NCBI RefSeq assembly: GCF_001888165.1
Contig: NZ_CP015455.1
Location: 1,978,001-2,042,000 of the forward strand
Source: Syntrophotalea acetylenica
GTDB taxonomy: Bacteria > Desulfobacterota > Desulfuromonadia > Desulfuromonadales > Syntrophotaleaceae
DNA: 64,000 bases
Direction of reading: 5' to 3'
Shown: positions 29,601 to 39,763 of the stretch, in pieces
Layout: every line of letters begins with the position of its first letter
How positions within the stretch are numbered: position 1 is the stretch's first letter
Made by a program: the position numbers and the translations under genes
Notes under the pieces: model-generated
Told to the model about the DNA's origin: nothing
The model's database searches: none
The model's input: the letters and a program-made list of their open reading frames with translations, nothing else

Positions 29601-30146
29601 GAAGTTTTCCTGCAGCTCCAGATACAGGCGTTTATTATCGAACACCGTCGCCATATCGCGAGCCCGGGCCAGCGCCTGTTCGGTTTTGCCCTGCGCGATC
29701 AGGGTCGGCAGTTCACCGCCGAGGCATGCCGTCAGCGCGATCAGCCCCTTGTTGTGCCTGCGCAGCAACTCCCAGTCGATGCGTGGCTTGTAGTAAAATC
29801 CTTCCCGGTATCCGCAGGAAACCATGCGGCACAAATTCCGGTAGCCTTCGAGATCCTGCGCCAGCAACACCAGATGGTAGGCCTTGTCGCCGCCGCGCAG
29901 GTTGCTCTTTTCGAAACGGGAGCCGGGCGCGACATAGACTTCGCAACCAATAATGGGCTTGACAGGGCTGCCTTTGAGTTTGCTGTAAAATTCGACGGCC
30001 CCGAACATGTTGCCATGGTCGGTGATGGCGATGGCCGGCATGCCGCAGGCTTCGGCCCGTTTGGCCAGATCGCCGATGCGGATGGCGCCGTCGAGAAGAC
30101 TGTACTGAGTGTGAACGTGGAGATGGACAAACGAGGATTTATGCAT
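26676..30146 (-). CDS. dnaE: DNA polymerase III subunit alpha
   Basis: 1156 aa. It opens with the PHP domain (FVHLHVHTQYSLLDGAIRI, AIAITDHGNMFGAVEF). The polymerase palm shows GPGRGSAAGSLVAYA and the catalytic aspartates in MPDIDVDFC. Later come GRALSMSYGDVDKIAKL, a helix-hairpin-helix region (GLGAVKGVGAAAIEAIL) and an OB-fold (VRLCGMVSGMRDL). It is the replicative polymerase. The length and motif order are those of DnaE1 rather than the shorter error-prone DnaE2. Confidence 0.98.
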   Translation of the reverse strand: MHKSSFVHLHVHTQYSLLDGAIRIGDLAKRAEACGMPAIAITDHGNMFGAVEFYSKLKGSPVKPIIGCEVYVAPGSRFEKSNLRGGDKAYHLVLLAQDLEGYRNLCRMVSCGYREGFYYKPRIDWELLRRHNKGLIALTACLGGELPTLIAQGKTEQALARARDMATVFDNKRLYLELQENFIAEQKPVNEGLIAIGKELGLPLVATNDCHYLTRESAAAHEVLLCVQTGKTMDDPDRFRFANDEFYLKTPEEMTELFQYAPEALANTLEIADRCNLELDFNTYHFPQYEKPEEKSLDQVLEENSWKGLEERLTEIRRLRPDFSAEHEQVYRDRLVRELECINSMGFPGYFLIVADFINWAKDNGIPVGPGRGSAAGSLVAYAIRITDIDPIPYNLLFERFLNPERVSMPDIDVDFCIYGREDVIDYVRHKYGEENVAQIITFGTMMAKGVIRDVGRALSMSYGDVDKIAKLVPAVLNITLKEALEQEPRLQELYDKDPQVKQLLDIALTLEGLTRHASTHAAGVVVTPNPLSEYLPLYTDPKSGAQVTQFPMKYVEKIGLVKFDFLGLKTLTVIANAVRLIREGKNPSFDLKLVRDDDAETYRLLSAGETTGVFQLESSGMKELLVKLKPSCFEDIIAVCALYRPGPLGSGMVDDFILRKHGKKEITYDFPQLEPILKDTYGVIVYQEQVMLIAQVLARYSLGGADLLRRAMGKKKPEEMAKQKEIFMAGAAGNQLDVKKAEAVFDLMEKFAAYGFNKSHSAAYALVAYHTAYLKTHYPVEFMAALLTEDMENTDKVIKNINEVRSMGIEVLPPDINASSSSFTVHDNAIRFGLGAVKGVGAAAIEAILEARQEQPFASLHDLCERVDLRKVNKKVIEALIKCGAFDTLGGYRAQFLTVLEEAMEVGQKMQREKQEGQASLFGTEEIVSPRGTSYGVLPAMEEWPDKIKLGFEKESLGFYITGHPLGRYQEVIRRFANCTTAELAERADKEEVRLCGMVSGMRDLMTKKGERMAFVTLEDLSGFVEMVVFPDVYREAAEVLHADQPLLISGTVEVSEDTRKLMPREILPLQEVSRKETRRVHFRFQVPGLVDDLLHRLKEIILRHRGGCPVLMHLVIPNRSETVLRLPESLKIAPSDEMMEDIERLFGYNVVTFE

Positions 30147-30316
30147 GCACTATCCAACCGTCGCAACCGCCGTCGGCACCGATGTTCGGCCTGTGTTCGG
30201 ACAAGCAGGCCCTTGCCTGGGAGCGGTCACGTTATTCTCGTGTTGATGTTCAATGGGAGCAGCGACAGGTTTGCGGGAACGAAGCGGCGCCACTGTATCA
30301 CCGCATCCGCGACGGG

Positions 30317-30916
30317 TCAAGAATGCGTCTCGTCCCCGAGCACCCTGACCCCGAAATGCGCCAGGAAATCCACCAGCTTGATCAAAGGCAAGCCGATAAG
30401 GGCCGTATAATCCTCCCCGTCAAGGCGCTGCATAAGAGCGATGCCCAACCCTTCGATCTTGAAGGCGCCGGCGCAGTCCAGGGGGTTTTCCCGCAGCAGA
30501 TATGTCCGGATCTGATCTTCCGAAAGAGGCCGCAGGGTCACCCGGAATGTCGTAAAATCGGTCACGGCCTCATCCCGGTTGCTGTCATAGACCGACAATC
30601 CGGTATAAAAGGTGTGGGTTTTGCCGACCATGCCGCGCAACTGCCGCACCGCGGCTTCGAAACCGGCCGGTTTGCCGACGATTCTTCCGGTCGCGTCCAC
30701 AAACACCTGATCGGATCCGACAATCAGCGCATCGGGGTATTTTTCCGCCAGACTTCGGGCCTTGCCGGCAGCCTGATGCTTGACCAGCAACTCCGGCGCG
30801 ATGTCCTGGGATATCCGTTCCTGATACTGGGGCGCAGCGACATGAAACGGCAGACCCAGCTGCCGCATCAGCTGCATCCGGTAAGGGCTGGTGGAAGCGA
30901 GAACCAGGATCTTCAT
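30317..30916 (-). CDS. Maf family nucleotide pyrophosphatase
   Basis: 199 aa. The motifs are LASTSPYRMQLMRQLGLPF, IVGSDQVFVDATGRIVGKP (catalytic Asp) and YTGLSVYDSNRDEAVTDF; the C-terminus has ENPLDCAGAFKIEGLGI and LIGLPLIKLVDFL. The SPYR and CAGAFKIEG forms are closest to the YceF (7-methyl-GTP) subfamily, by memory of the family only. It removes modified nucleotides from the pool. It is upstream of dnaE on the same strand with a 170-nt gap. Confidence 0.93.
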   Translation of the reverse strand: MKILVLASTSPYRMQLMRQLGLPFHVAAPQYQERISQDIAPELLVKHQAAGKARSLAEKYPDALIVGSDQVFVDATGRIVGKPAGFEAAVRQLRGMVGKTHTFYTGLSVYDSNRDEAVTDFTTFRVTLRPLSEDQIRTYLLRENPLDCAGAFKIEGLGIALMQRLDGEDYTALIGLPLIKLVDFLAHFGVRVLGDETHS

Positions 30917-31071
30917 AAAAACGCTCCTGAAGTAAAATATGCTCTTCTTTTTACTTCAGTCGGTCGTTAAATGCAACGACAACAGCCTCGGCCGTCCGAT
31001 CCAGGGAAGTGCAAAACGCCGCAGCCTGTATGGACAGGGATCTTCCTGCGCTAACCGAACGGCCGCAGCCA

Positions 31072-31401
31072 TCAGGAAAACAAGGCCGCCGGAAGACGGT
31101 GACCCGGACTGGTGCCAGCCGATCCGTTTTTGCAGAGCGCGTCGCGAATGGCCTGCAGCAGGGTTTCGCGCCCGAACCTGTCGAACAGTTCGCCGATCTG
31201 GGGCCGCCCGAGCCATTCATCGGCGAAAGTGACTTCGACCCGCTCTCCGGCCTCGATCAATACCTCTCCCTCGTAACAGCCGTCCCCCAGCAATGCGGAA
31301 ACGGCCCAATGGGCAGCTCCGGAAGCTTGCCGCCACTCGGCATGATGAATATCGAGATAAACCGTTTCCCCCGTTTTTTCCCCGACGGTAAGCATCAGCA
31401 T
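31072..31401 (-). CDS. Hypothetical protein (109 aa)
   Basis: Start at the ATG at 31399-31401 with AAAGGAT 7 nt upstream; an earlier in-frame start at 31440 lacks support. Opens MLMLTVGEKTGETVYLD and contains the segments GCYEGEVLIEAGERVEVTF and GELFDRFGRETLLQAIRDAL. It is soluble, without membrane helices. No family is recognised. It is separated from the WYL regulator by 69 nt on the same strand. Confidence 0.6.
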   Translation of the reverse strand: MLMLTVGEKTGETVYLDIHHAEWRQASGAAHWAVSALLGDGCYEGEVLIEAGERVEVTFADEWLGRPQIGELFDRFGRETLLQAIRDALCKNGSAGTSPGHRLPAALFS

Positions 31402-31470
31402 GACATTATCCTTTCCTGTGGAATGTTTATCCTGCAGCAAAAGGATAAGCCTTCGCTGTGACAGAATAAG

Positions 31471-32487
31471 TCACAACTGCGCCATTCTGTCCAGAGGCTT
31501 CTGTAAGCCGGCAATAAAGTCCTGCCGCAGAGCGTCCGGCGCCAGAACTTCGAGATGGGGCAAAAAGGAATACAGCCAGGCAAGAATCTCTTTATGCCCG
31601 CCAGCCCGCAGGGACAGGATCAGGGATCCGTCAGGTTGTTCATCGAGGTTCTGCGTAGGGTGCCAGCGGCGTTCACGGATGAGATGCGCCACTTCAGGAA
31701 AAAACCGTATCCGTATCAACTGCGGCTTGTCACCGACCATGCCGAAGGCCTGCCGGTCGACGGCATCGAGATCGAATTTCTCCGGCATCTCAAAACGGCC
31801 TTCCAGGACCTGCACCGTTTCGATACGATCGACCAGAAAACGGCGCATCGCCTTGCGGTTGTGCACGTAACCGACCAGGTACAGGGCGTCTTTGAAAAAC
31901 AGCAGGGTATACGGATCACACAGATAATCGGCCGCCGGCCGGCGGGCCGGAGCGTAACGGAGGGAGCATCGATACTGATACAGCAGAGCACGGCGCAGCG
32001 CTTCCAGAATGTCCCGTTTTCCGCTGTAGTCGCGGCGTCCCTGGAACATTGGTGTGACCGTCTGGGAGAGGCGTTCAAGATGCGCCACGCTGCGCGGCGG
32101 CAAACTGGCGCGAATGCGACCGAACACGGCGTCCAGATCGTCAATGAAGGGTGTTCCCTCCAGCAGGCCGAGCTGGGAGCGACACAGATAGAGGGTCATC
32201 AGCTCGGAGAGGGAAAAGGTGATGGGCGGGATCCTGGAGAAACCGGAAACAAACCGGTAAAGAATCCGGCCATCCCCCGAGAACTCCTTGACCAGGGGAT
32301 AGCCGGCTTCCTGAATGGCTTGCAGGTCGCGATAAACGGTGCGGCGGTTGACGCCGCACTCCTCCGCCAGTTCTTCCACAGTACTGCCGTGACGGGCTTC
32401 AAGCATGCGGACCAGATCGTGCAGACGCGCCGCCTGACTGTACTTGCGCGGCGGGCGACCGCGGCCGTCGGCTTTCGCGGCCGTCAC
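31471..32487 (-). CDS. WYL-domain transcriptional regulator
   Basis: 338 aa from a GTG at 32485-32487, four bases after the guaA stop; the frame is open further into guaA without similarity. Residues ~10-70 are an HTH (LVRMLEARHGSTVEELAEECGVNRRTVYRDLQAI). The C-terminal WYL region contains PYTLLFFKDALYLVGYVHNRK and a WCX-like tail. WYL proteins act as ligand-gated regulators, often of DNA-damage or defence genes; the ligand is unknown. It is translationally adjacent to guaA but no defence genes are near. Confidence 0.88.
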   Translation of the reverse strand: MTAAKADGRGRPPRKYSQAARLHDLVRMLEARHGSTVEELAEECGVNRRTVYRDLQAIQEAGYPLVKEFSGDGRILYRFVSGFSRIPPITFSLSELMTLYLCRSQLGLLEGTPFIDDLDAVFGRIRASLPPRSVAHLERLSQTVTPMFQGRRDYSGKRDILEALRRALLYQYRCSLRYAPARRPAADYLCDPYTLLFFKDALYLVGYVHNRKAMRRFLVDRIETVQVLEGRFEMPEKFDLDAVDRQAFGMVGDKPQLIRIRFFPEVAHLIRERRWHPTQNLDEQPDGSLILSLRAGGHKEILAWLYSFLPHLEVLAPDALRQDFIAGLQKPLDRMAQL

Positions 32488-32491
32488 CGCC

Positions 32492-34060
32492 CTATTCCCA
32501 CTCGATGGTCGCGGGAGGCTTGCTGGAAATATCGTAGACCACCCGGTTGACGCCCTTGACCTCGTTGATGATGCGGCCGCTGATGTGAGCCATCTCCGCA
32601 TAGGGCAGCGGATACCAGCCGGCGGTCATGAAATCCCGGGTCTCCACGGCGCGCAGGGCGATGACATATTCGTAGGTGCGTCCGTCGCCCATGACGCCGA
32701 CGCTCCTGACCGGCAGAAACACGGCGAACGCCTGGCTGATCTTGTCGTAATGCCCGGTGCGGTACAACTCTTCGATATAGATGGCATCGGCGCGGCGCAG
32801 GATATCGGCGTATTCCTTTTTGACCTCGCCGAGTATGCGCACCCCCAGCCCCGGTCCGGGGAAAGGGTGACGGTAAACCATCTGGTGAGGCAGGCCGAGC
32901 TCTTCTCCGATGGCACGCACTTCGTCCTTGAAAAGTTCGCGCAGCGGCTCCAGCAGTTTGAGCTTCATATGCTCGGGCAGCCCGCCGACATTGTGGTGGC
33001 TCTTGATGTTGTGGGCCTTGCCGGTCTTGGCACCGGCCGACTCGATGACGTCGGGATAGATGGTACCCTGGGCCAGCCAGGTGGCATCCTCGATTCTGAC
33101 GGACTCTTCCTCGAAGATCTCCACGAACAGATTGCCGATGATCTTGCGCTTGCGCTCCGGATCCTCAACCCCTTCCAGGGCGGTCATGAAACGGTCTTGC
33201 GCATTGACACGGATTACGTTGACGCCCATGTTCTGAGCGAAGGTGCGCATCACCTGATCCCCCTCGTCCAGGCGCAGCAGCCCGTTATCGACGAAAACGC
33301 AGACCAGCTGGTCACCGATGGCGCGCTGAATCAGCGCCGCGGCGACAGAGGAATCGACGCCACCGGACAGGCCGAGGATCACCCGCTCCCGGCCAACCTG
33401 CTCGCGAATGCGGTTCACCGCGTCCTCGATGATGTGGCCGGGGGTCCATTGACCGGTACAGCCGCAGACCTGGCGCACAAAAGTATCGAGCAGTTGCTCG
33501 CCGCGCGGCGTGTGATTGACTTCGGGGTGGAACTGTACGCCGTACAGGTTACGCTCCACATTCTGGATGGCGCACACCGGCGCGTTGTCACTGTACCCAA
33601 CCACTTCGAATCCCGCGGGCACGGCCTCGACATGGTCGCCGTGGCTCATCCATACCGGGCTTTTGCCCTCGACGAAAAAATCGTTGAACAGCGGACCGGG
33701 CGTGCCGCAGGGCATCAGGTTGGCATGCCCGTATTCGCGTTTGCCGGCCGGCACCACCCGACCACCGAAATGGCGGGACATCAGCTGCATGCCGTAACAG
33801 ATTCCCAGAACCGGAACACCCAGTTCGAACAGGGCCTCTTCCACCACCGGCGCGCCCTCCTCGTACACCGACTTGGGACCACCCGAAAGAATAATGCCGC
33901 TGGGCTCGAACGCGCGGATCGCCTGCAGATCCATGTCAAAGGGATGCAACTCGCAATAGACATGGGCCTCGCGCACCCGCCGGGCAATCAGCTGGGTATA
34001 CTGGGAGCCAAAGTCGAGTATAAGTATCTTTTCACCATGGATATCCTGGGACATGGGCAC
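32492..34060 (-). CDS. guaA: GMP synthase (glutamine-hydrolysing)
   Basis: 522 aa. The glutamine amidotransferase domain has [18 protein letters not shown], the nucleophile in [11 protein letters not shown] and the catalytic His-Glu in [11 protein letters not shown]. The ATP-pyrophosphatase P-loop is [15 protein letters not shown]. The C-terminal dimerisation domain includes [15 protein letters not shown] and ends KPPATIEWE. It converts XMP to GMP. It lies 143 nt downstream of guaB. Confidence 0.98.
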   Translation of the reverse strand: MPMSQDIHGEKILILDFGSQYTQLIARRVREAHVYCELHPFDMDLQAIRAFEPSGIILSGGPKSVYEEGAPVVEEALFELGVPVLGICYGMQLMSRHFGGRVVPAGKREYGHANLMPCGTPGPLFNDFFVEGKSPVWMSHGDHVEAVPAGFEVVGYSDNAPVCAIQNVERNLYGVQFHPEVNHTPRGEQLLDTFVRQVCGCTGQWTPGHIIEDAVNRIREQVGRERVILGLSGGVDSSVAAALIQRAIGDQLVCVFVDNGLLRLDEGDQVMRTFAQNMGVNVIRVNAQDRFMTALEGVEDPERKRKIIGNLFVEIFEEESVRIEDATWLAQGTIYPDVIESAGAKTGKAHNIKSHHNVGGLPEHMKLKLLEPLRELFKDEVRAIGEELGLPHQMVYRHPFPGPGLGVRILGEVKKEYADILRRADAIYIEELYRTGHYDKISQAFAVFLPVRSVGVMGDGRTYEYVIALRAVETRDFMTAGWYPLPYAEMAHISGRIINEVKGVNRVVYDISSKPPATIEWE

Positions 34061-34203
34061 TCCGTTGAACTTTTGATTTTATTTTCCGATTTGCGACATA
34101 TCAAAACCCTGCATAAACGGGGATAATGACCATGACCGAGAGTCCAGGTCCCCTTCCATCCCTGTTAACAACTCAGGATTTTGCCTGTTATCGTCGCCCG
34201 TGT

Positions 34204-35747
<1,544 letters not shown>

Positions 35748-35858
35748 TTTTTTTCCGCCGTACATAACAGAGGCACAAGGCTCCCGTCGCCTGCCCGATT
35801 TTTCAAGGGGACACCGCGAGGCCGGCTTCACGGTTCGCCGCGCGGCACAACAACAAAG

Positions 35859-35903
35859 GGCACAGGGATTCTCCAGGCAGCAAAACCGGAACATCCCCGT
35901 GCC
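35859..35903 (-). terminator. Candidate terminator downstream of the M42 peptidase gene
   Basis: An 11-bp inverted repeat with one mismatch (GGCACAGGGAT at 35859-35869 against ATCCCCGTGCC at 35893-35903) lies downstream of the minus-strand stop at 35950. It is followed on the minus strand by CTTTGTTGTTG, a poor U-tract. It could also be a protein-binding site. Confidence 0.4.
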
Positions 35904-35949
35904 TTCTCCGTGCTCCGAAAACCGATCCCCAAGTAGAAATCGGCCACGG

Positions 35950-37020
35950 TCAATCCGGAATGATGGGAAACCTGTTGTCCAACCGGAACAGCACCCCGGT
36001 CAACAGCCGAATGGTGGCATCGATGTCATCCAGGGACAGCACCTCTACCGGCGAATGCATGTAGCGCAGGGGCACCTGCACCAGGGCCGCGGCCACCCCC
36101 GCGCGGGACAACTGCATGGCGTTAGCGTCGGTACCGGTACCGCGCGGCGCGCCCATGATCTGACAGGGGATATCCTCTTCACGGGCAGTACGCACCAGCA
36201 GTTCGAACAAAGCCGGATGGATATTGGCGCCGCGGGAGATGATGGGACCGCCGCCGACCTTGAACTCACCGATCTCTTTCATTTCAACCCCCGGCACATC
36301 GCTGGCGAAACCGACATCGACGGCAATGCCGATGTGAGGATCGATGCCAAAGGTGCTGGTGGTCGCGCCCCGCAGGCCGACTTCCTCCTGCACCGTGGAG
36401 ACGCCGAAAACCTCGACCGGTGGCACACCGCGCCGACGCACGGCGCGCAACACCTCGGCGACGATGAACGCCCCCATCTTGTCGTCGAATCCCCGGGAGG
36501 CTGCCAACGCGCCCTGCAGTGGCTCGAAACCGACGGCGAAAGTGACCGGATCCCCCACCGCCACCAGGTTGCGGGCGGCCTCGGCGTCCACGCAGCCCAG
36601 ATCGATGAACTGGCTGGTCAACTTAACCACCGTTTCGCGATCCTTGGCCTCCATCAGGTGAATGGGCTTTTTACCCACGACGCCGAGCACCGGGCCGGCG
36701 GCGGTATGCACATGCACCCGCTGCCCCGGCACCAGATGAGCATCGACGCCGCCGATGGGGGCAAAATAGATAAATCCCTTGTCGTCGATATAGCGCACCA
36801 TGAAACCGATTTCATCGCAATGCCCGGCCAGCATCACCCGCAGCGCCCCATCGGATGCCGCGCCGATGCGCGCGATGACGTTACCCATCACATCGGTACG
36901 CACCTCGTCGGCCACGGGCTCCAGCTCGCGGCGCATGACACGCTGCACCGGCTGTTCGAACCCCGAAGGACTCGGGGTTTCGACCAGCTCCTTCAAAAAA
37001 TTCACTGCACGATCATTCAT
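35950..37020 (-). CDS. M42-family metallo-aminopeptidase
   Basis: 356 aa. Metal and catalytic motifs of the M42 (TET/glutamyl aminopeptidase) family are present: MLAGHCDEIGFMV, the PA-like insertion with IGGVDAHLVPGQRV, FDDKMGAFI, TVQEEVGLRGA with the catalytic Glu-Glu, AVDVGFASD and the C-terminal RYMHSPVEVLSLDD with the last His ligand. These form large dodecameric cytoplasmic peptidases that trim peptides. It is followed on the same strand, after a 264-nt gap, by guaB. Confidence 0.93.
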   Translation of the reverse strand: MNDRAVNFLKELVETPSPSGFEQPVQRVMRRELEPVADEVRTDVMGNVIARIGAASDGALRVMLAGHCDEIGFMVRYIDDKGFIYFAPIGGVDAHLVPGQRVHVHTAAGPVLGVVGKKPIHLMEAKDRETVVKLTSQFIDLGCVDAEAARNLVAVGDPVTFAVGFEPLQGALAASRGFDDKMGAFIVAEVLRAVRRRGVPPVEVFGVSTVQEEVGLRGATTSTFGIDPHIGIAVDVGFASDVPGVEMKEIGEFKVGGGPIISRGANIHPALFELLVRTAREEDIPCQIMGAPRGTGTDANAMQLSRAGVAAALVQVPLRYMHSPVEVLSLDDIDATIRLLTGVLFRLDNRFPIIPD

Positions 37021-37070
37021 AGTCTTTCACCTTGATATCAAAGGAAGGTTCAATCTTCGCAAATGGTTTG

Positions 37071-37724
37071 TCAGAATCCCCCGAGTTTACGCACCAGGTC
37101 TTCCGAATTCTGCCGCGTCTGCTGAAACTGGGTTTCGCTGAGGCCGGCCCCCAGAGCGATGCGACGCGCCTGCGCCAGCGGTGTCAGATCACCCGGCGCA
37201 TGGCTGTCGGTGTTGACGATCAGAACCGCCCCGGCCGCGAGAGCCAGCCGGGCCACATGGCCGTTGGTCAGGGAATGGCCCTTGCGGGTGGTGATCTCCA
37301 GACAGATGCCGCGTCGCGCGGCGAGTGTCGCCTCCTCTTCGCTGAGCAGACCGGGATGGGCCAGGACATCGATGTCGGCTTCGAGGGCAGCGCGGTTGGT
37401 CCCCGGCGCAACCGGCTCGACAATCGTCTCCCCGTGGCACACCACCAGTCTGGCGCCGAGCTTGCGCGCCTCGCGCGCCACTTCGGCGATCATCGCCGGA
37501 GGCACGTGGGTCAGCTCGATGCCCGGCAGCACCGTCAATCCCCAGGCATCGCCCAGCACCGCGGCAACCCGGGCAATGCGCGGTATGATCAGGTCGATAT
37601 TGCTCGGGTCGCCGTGATCGGTGATGCCGATGGCACGATAACCGGCAACCGCGGCGCGACGCGTCAGCTCCGCCGGGATCAGTTCGCCGTCGCTGAAAAC
37701 AGTATGGGTATGCAGATCGATCAT
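37071..37724 (-). CDS. PHP-domain phosphoesterase (histidinol-phosphatase-like)
   Basis: 217 aa. Metal-binding motifs of the PHP fold are in order: MIDLHTHTVFSDGE, GITDHGD, LPGIELTHV, VCHGE, LAHPGL and VNTDSHAPGD. It is shorter than HisK-type histidinol phosphatases (~270 aa), so the substrate could be another phosphoester such as a nucleoside phosphate. It is 31 nt downstream of the miaB start-side block? No: miaB lies upstream at 37756-39072, and this gene starts 31 nt after its stop, so the two are likely co-transcribed. The M42 peptidase starts 50 nt further on. Confidence 0.87.
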   Translation of the reverse strand: MIDLHTHTVFSDGELIPAELTRRAAVAGYRAIGITDHGDPSNIDLIIPRIARVAAVLGDAWGLTVLPGIELTHVPPAMIAEVAREARKLGARLVVCHGETIVEPVAPGTNRAALEADIDVLAHPGLLSEEEATLAARRGICLEITTRKGHSLTNGHVARLALAAGAVLIVNTDSHAPGDLTPLAQARRIALGAGLSETQFQQTRQNSEDLVRKLGGF

Positions 37725-37755
37725 GACATCTCCTCACGAAAACGGCGGCCGCCGT

Positions 37756-39072
37756 TCAGGCCAGTTCGCCCAAATGGGAATTGCGAAAAGCGCGGACCAG
37801 GCGCACCGGAACAACGTGACCGATCAAAGCCGCGTCACCATCGAAATTGACGATGCGATTCCAGGTGGTGCGCCCGAACAACTGACCGCTGCCCTGCCGG
37901 CTGCTGCCTTCAACCAGTACCGGCAGCACCCTGCCGACATCCGATTCATGATAGTTTCCGGTAATCTCTTCCTGCAACGCCAGCATGCGGTCAAAACGCT
38001 CCTGTTTGAGGGTTGCGGGGGTGTCGTCCGGCAACTCGGCCGCCGCGGTTCCAGGCCGGGCGGAATAAAGGAACGTGTAGATCTCGGCATATCGCACCTG
38101 ACGCAGCAGATCCATGGTTTGTTCAAAATCGGCCCCGGTTTCGCCGGGAAAACCTACGATCACGTCGGAGGTCACGCGAATCTCGGGACACACCTGCCGC
38201 AGGCGCGCGATGCGGTCGAGATACTGTTCGCGACTGTAACCGCGCCGCATGGCCCGCAACACGGAATTGGCGCCGGCCTGCACCGGCAGGTGAATGTGCT
38301 TGCACAGCTTTTCCAGCTCACCGAAACAGGCGACCAGTTCATCCGACAGGTCCTTGGGATGAGACGTCATGAAGCGAATCCGCTCCAGCCCCTCTACCGC
38401 ATTGATCTGTCTCAACAGCGCGGCAAAGCTGATTTCATCTCCCTCCTTGCACCCGTAGGAATTGACGTTCTGCCCGACAAGGGTGATTTCCCGCACCCCC
38501 TGGCGCATCAGGGCACGCACTTCTTCAAGCACTTCGGCGCTGGGTCGACTCACTTCCCGCCCGCGCACGTGCGGCACGATACAATAGGTGCAGAAATTAT
38601 CACAGCCCTGGATCACGGTAACGAACCGCGTAACCTCGTCACTCGGCAAACGCTCGGGAAACAGCCGGCGCCGCTGTCCGGCATCCAGAAAAGATACCTC
38701 GGCGCAGCGTTCACGCCGCGTCTGCACCCGGCGCAACATATCGGCAAACAGGTGCAGGTTGTGGGTGCCGCAGACGATGTCGAGATGCGGTGTCTTTTCC
38801 AGCATGCGCCGGCCTTCCTGCTGAGCGACACAACCGCACACGGCCACGATTAGCGAAGGGCGCTGCTGCTTGAGAGGTTTGAAGCGGCCGAGGTGTCCGT
38901 AAACCTTGCGCTCCGCGCGGGCGCGAATGGTACAGGTGTTGAGAACAATGAGATCTGCCCGGTCCGGGCTGTCGACCAGAACATAGTCGAGCTGCCGCGC
39001 AATGCCAACGATCTGCTCGGAGTCGACCACGTTCATCTGGCACCCGAAGGTCTCCAGGTAGAATGTTTTCAT
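37756..39072 (-). CDS. miaB: tRNA-2-methylthio-N6-dimethylallyladenosine synthase MiaB
   Basis: 438 aa from the ATG at 39070-39072 (MKTFYLETFGCQMNVVDSE); the upstream in-frame extension to 39210 crosses the palindrome at 39125 and is not coding. The UPF0004 domain has three Fe-S cysteines (FGCQMN, LNTCTI, AVCGCVAQQ). The radical-SAM motif is QGCDNFCTYCIVP (CxxxCxxC). A C-terminal TRAM domain ends near the stop. It methylthiolates position 37 of tRNAs reading UNN codons. GQNVNSYG is typical of MiaB. Confidence 0.97.
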   Translation of the reverse strand: MKTFYLETFGCQMNVVDSEQIVGIARQLDYVLVDSPDRADLIVLNTCTIRARAERKVYGHLGRFKPLKQQRPSLIVAVCGCVAQQEGRRMLEKTPHLDIVCGTHNLHLFADMLRRVQTRRERCAEVSFLDAGQRRRLFPERLPSDEVTRFVTVIQGCDNFCTYCIVPHVRGREVSRPSAEVLEEVRALMRQGVREITLVGQNVNSYGCKEGDEISFAALLRQINAVEGLERIRFMTSHPKDLSDELVACFGELEKLCKHIHLPVQAGANSVLRAMRRGYSREQYLDRIARLRQVCPEIRVTSDVIVGFPGETGADFEQTMDLLRQVRYAEIYTFLYSARPGTAAAELPDDTPATLKQERFDRMLALQEEITGNYHESDVGRVLPVLVEGSSRQGSGQLFGRTTWNRIVNFDGDAALIGHVVPVRLVRAFRNSHLGELA

Positions 39073-39124
39073 ACGTGAAATTACCGATCCTGATACGACC
39101 CATCGAAACCCAATGGGCAAAAAG

Positions 39125-39174
39125 GGGCAGAAAGATCCGCGGGAAACCATGGTTTCCCGCGGATCTTTCTGCCC
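39125..39174 (-). terminator. 50-bp perfect palindrome, probable terminator of the M48/PH gene pair
   Basis: GGGCAGAAAGATCCGCGGG continues through a central CCATGG into its exact reverse complement, so all 50 bases are self-complementary with no spacer. On the minus strand it is followed by CTTTTTG, which fits a rho-independent terminator for the operon ending at 39233. It lies between that operon and miaB. Confidence 0.8.
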
Positions 39175-39232
39175 GAGTCCGTTTTCACATCCACCAGACG
39201 CAGGGGTCATTAAAGTTGATTGGGCATGTTAA

Positions 39233-39763
39233 TCAAGGGTCCCGCGGAGTGTCAACCGGTTTCCCGCCATTCCCATTGCCGGCACCCAGCAAGCGCACCA
39301 GCACATCGGCTCCTTCCAGACATTGCAGCGTCAACGCGGCACCGCTGATGCGTGAGCGCAATCGCACGCTGGCAATGTGTCCGCCAAGGGGAACCACGGC
39401 CCGGATTTCCACATCCGCCAACGGCATTTCCCGCACCTGCCCCGGCCTGGGCCCCCGACGGGCCACAAGCCTGCGATCGGTCAGCCAATAGCGCTGATGC
39501 CGCCAGCGCCAGCGGGCCAGCAGAAGATGGCCGACGGTCCCGTATCCGGCCAACAGCCAGAGCAGCCCGTAAAGGGTTGCCGGACCGGAAGCCGCGACAG
39601 CACCCCGATACGGCCCCTGTACCCACCAGAGACTGGCCCATACCCAGATCGGCAGACAAGCCACAGTCCATCGCCAGCGACGGAAAACAAAGGCCCTCGG
39701 CGCCGGGCAGGATTGCCAGATAAGCCGTTCACCGGCCTCCGGCAAAATGCACTCCCGCATCAT
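39233..39763 (-). CDS. PH-like-domain membrane protein, hypothetical
   Basis: 176 aa. Two membrane helices lie at ~32-50 and ~60-83 (PATLYGLLWLLAGYGTVGHLLL). A cytoplasmic segment RYWLTDRRLVARRGPRPGQ then PLADVEIRAVVPLG resembles the bacterial PH (bPH/YdbS-like) pattern, where 'Y-x-[LI]-T-[DN]-x-R' begins the domain. The C-terminus is Gly-rich. It overlaps the M48 lipoprotein gene by 4 nt, so translation is coupled. The function is unknown. Confidence 0.7.
   Translation of the reverse strand: MMRECILPEAGERLIWQSCPAPRAFVFRRWRWTVACLPIWVWASLWWVQGPYRGAVAASGPATLYGLLWLLAGYGTVGHLLLARWRWRHQRYWLTDRRLVARRGPRPGQVREMPLADVEIRAVVPLGGHIASVRLRSRISGAALTLQCLEGADVLVRLLGAGNGNGGKPVDTPRDP

Noticed and set aside
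39073-39210. N-terminal extension of miaB.
   Set aside because: The added residues cross the 50-bp palindrome and do not match the family; the ATG at 39072 begins the conserved MKTFYLETFGCQMN.
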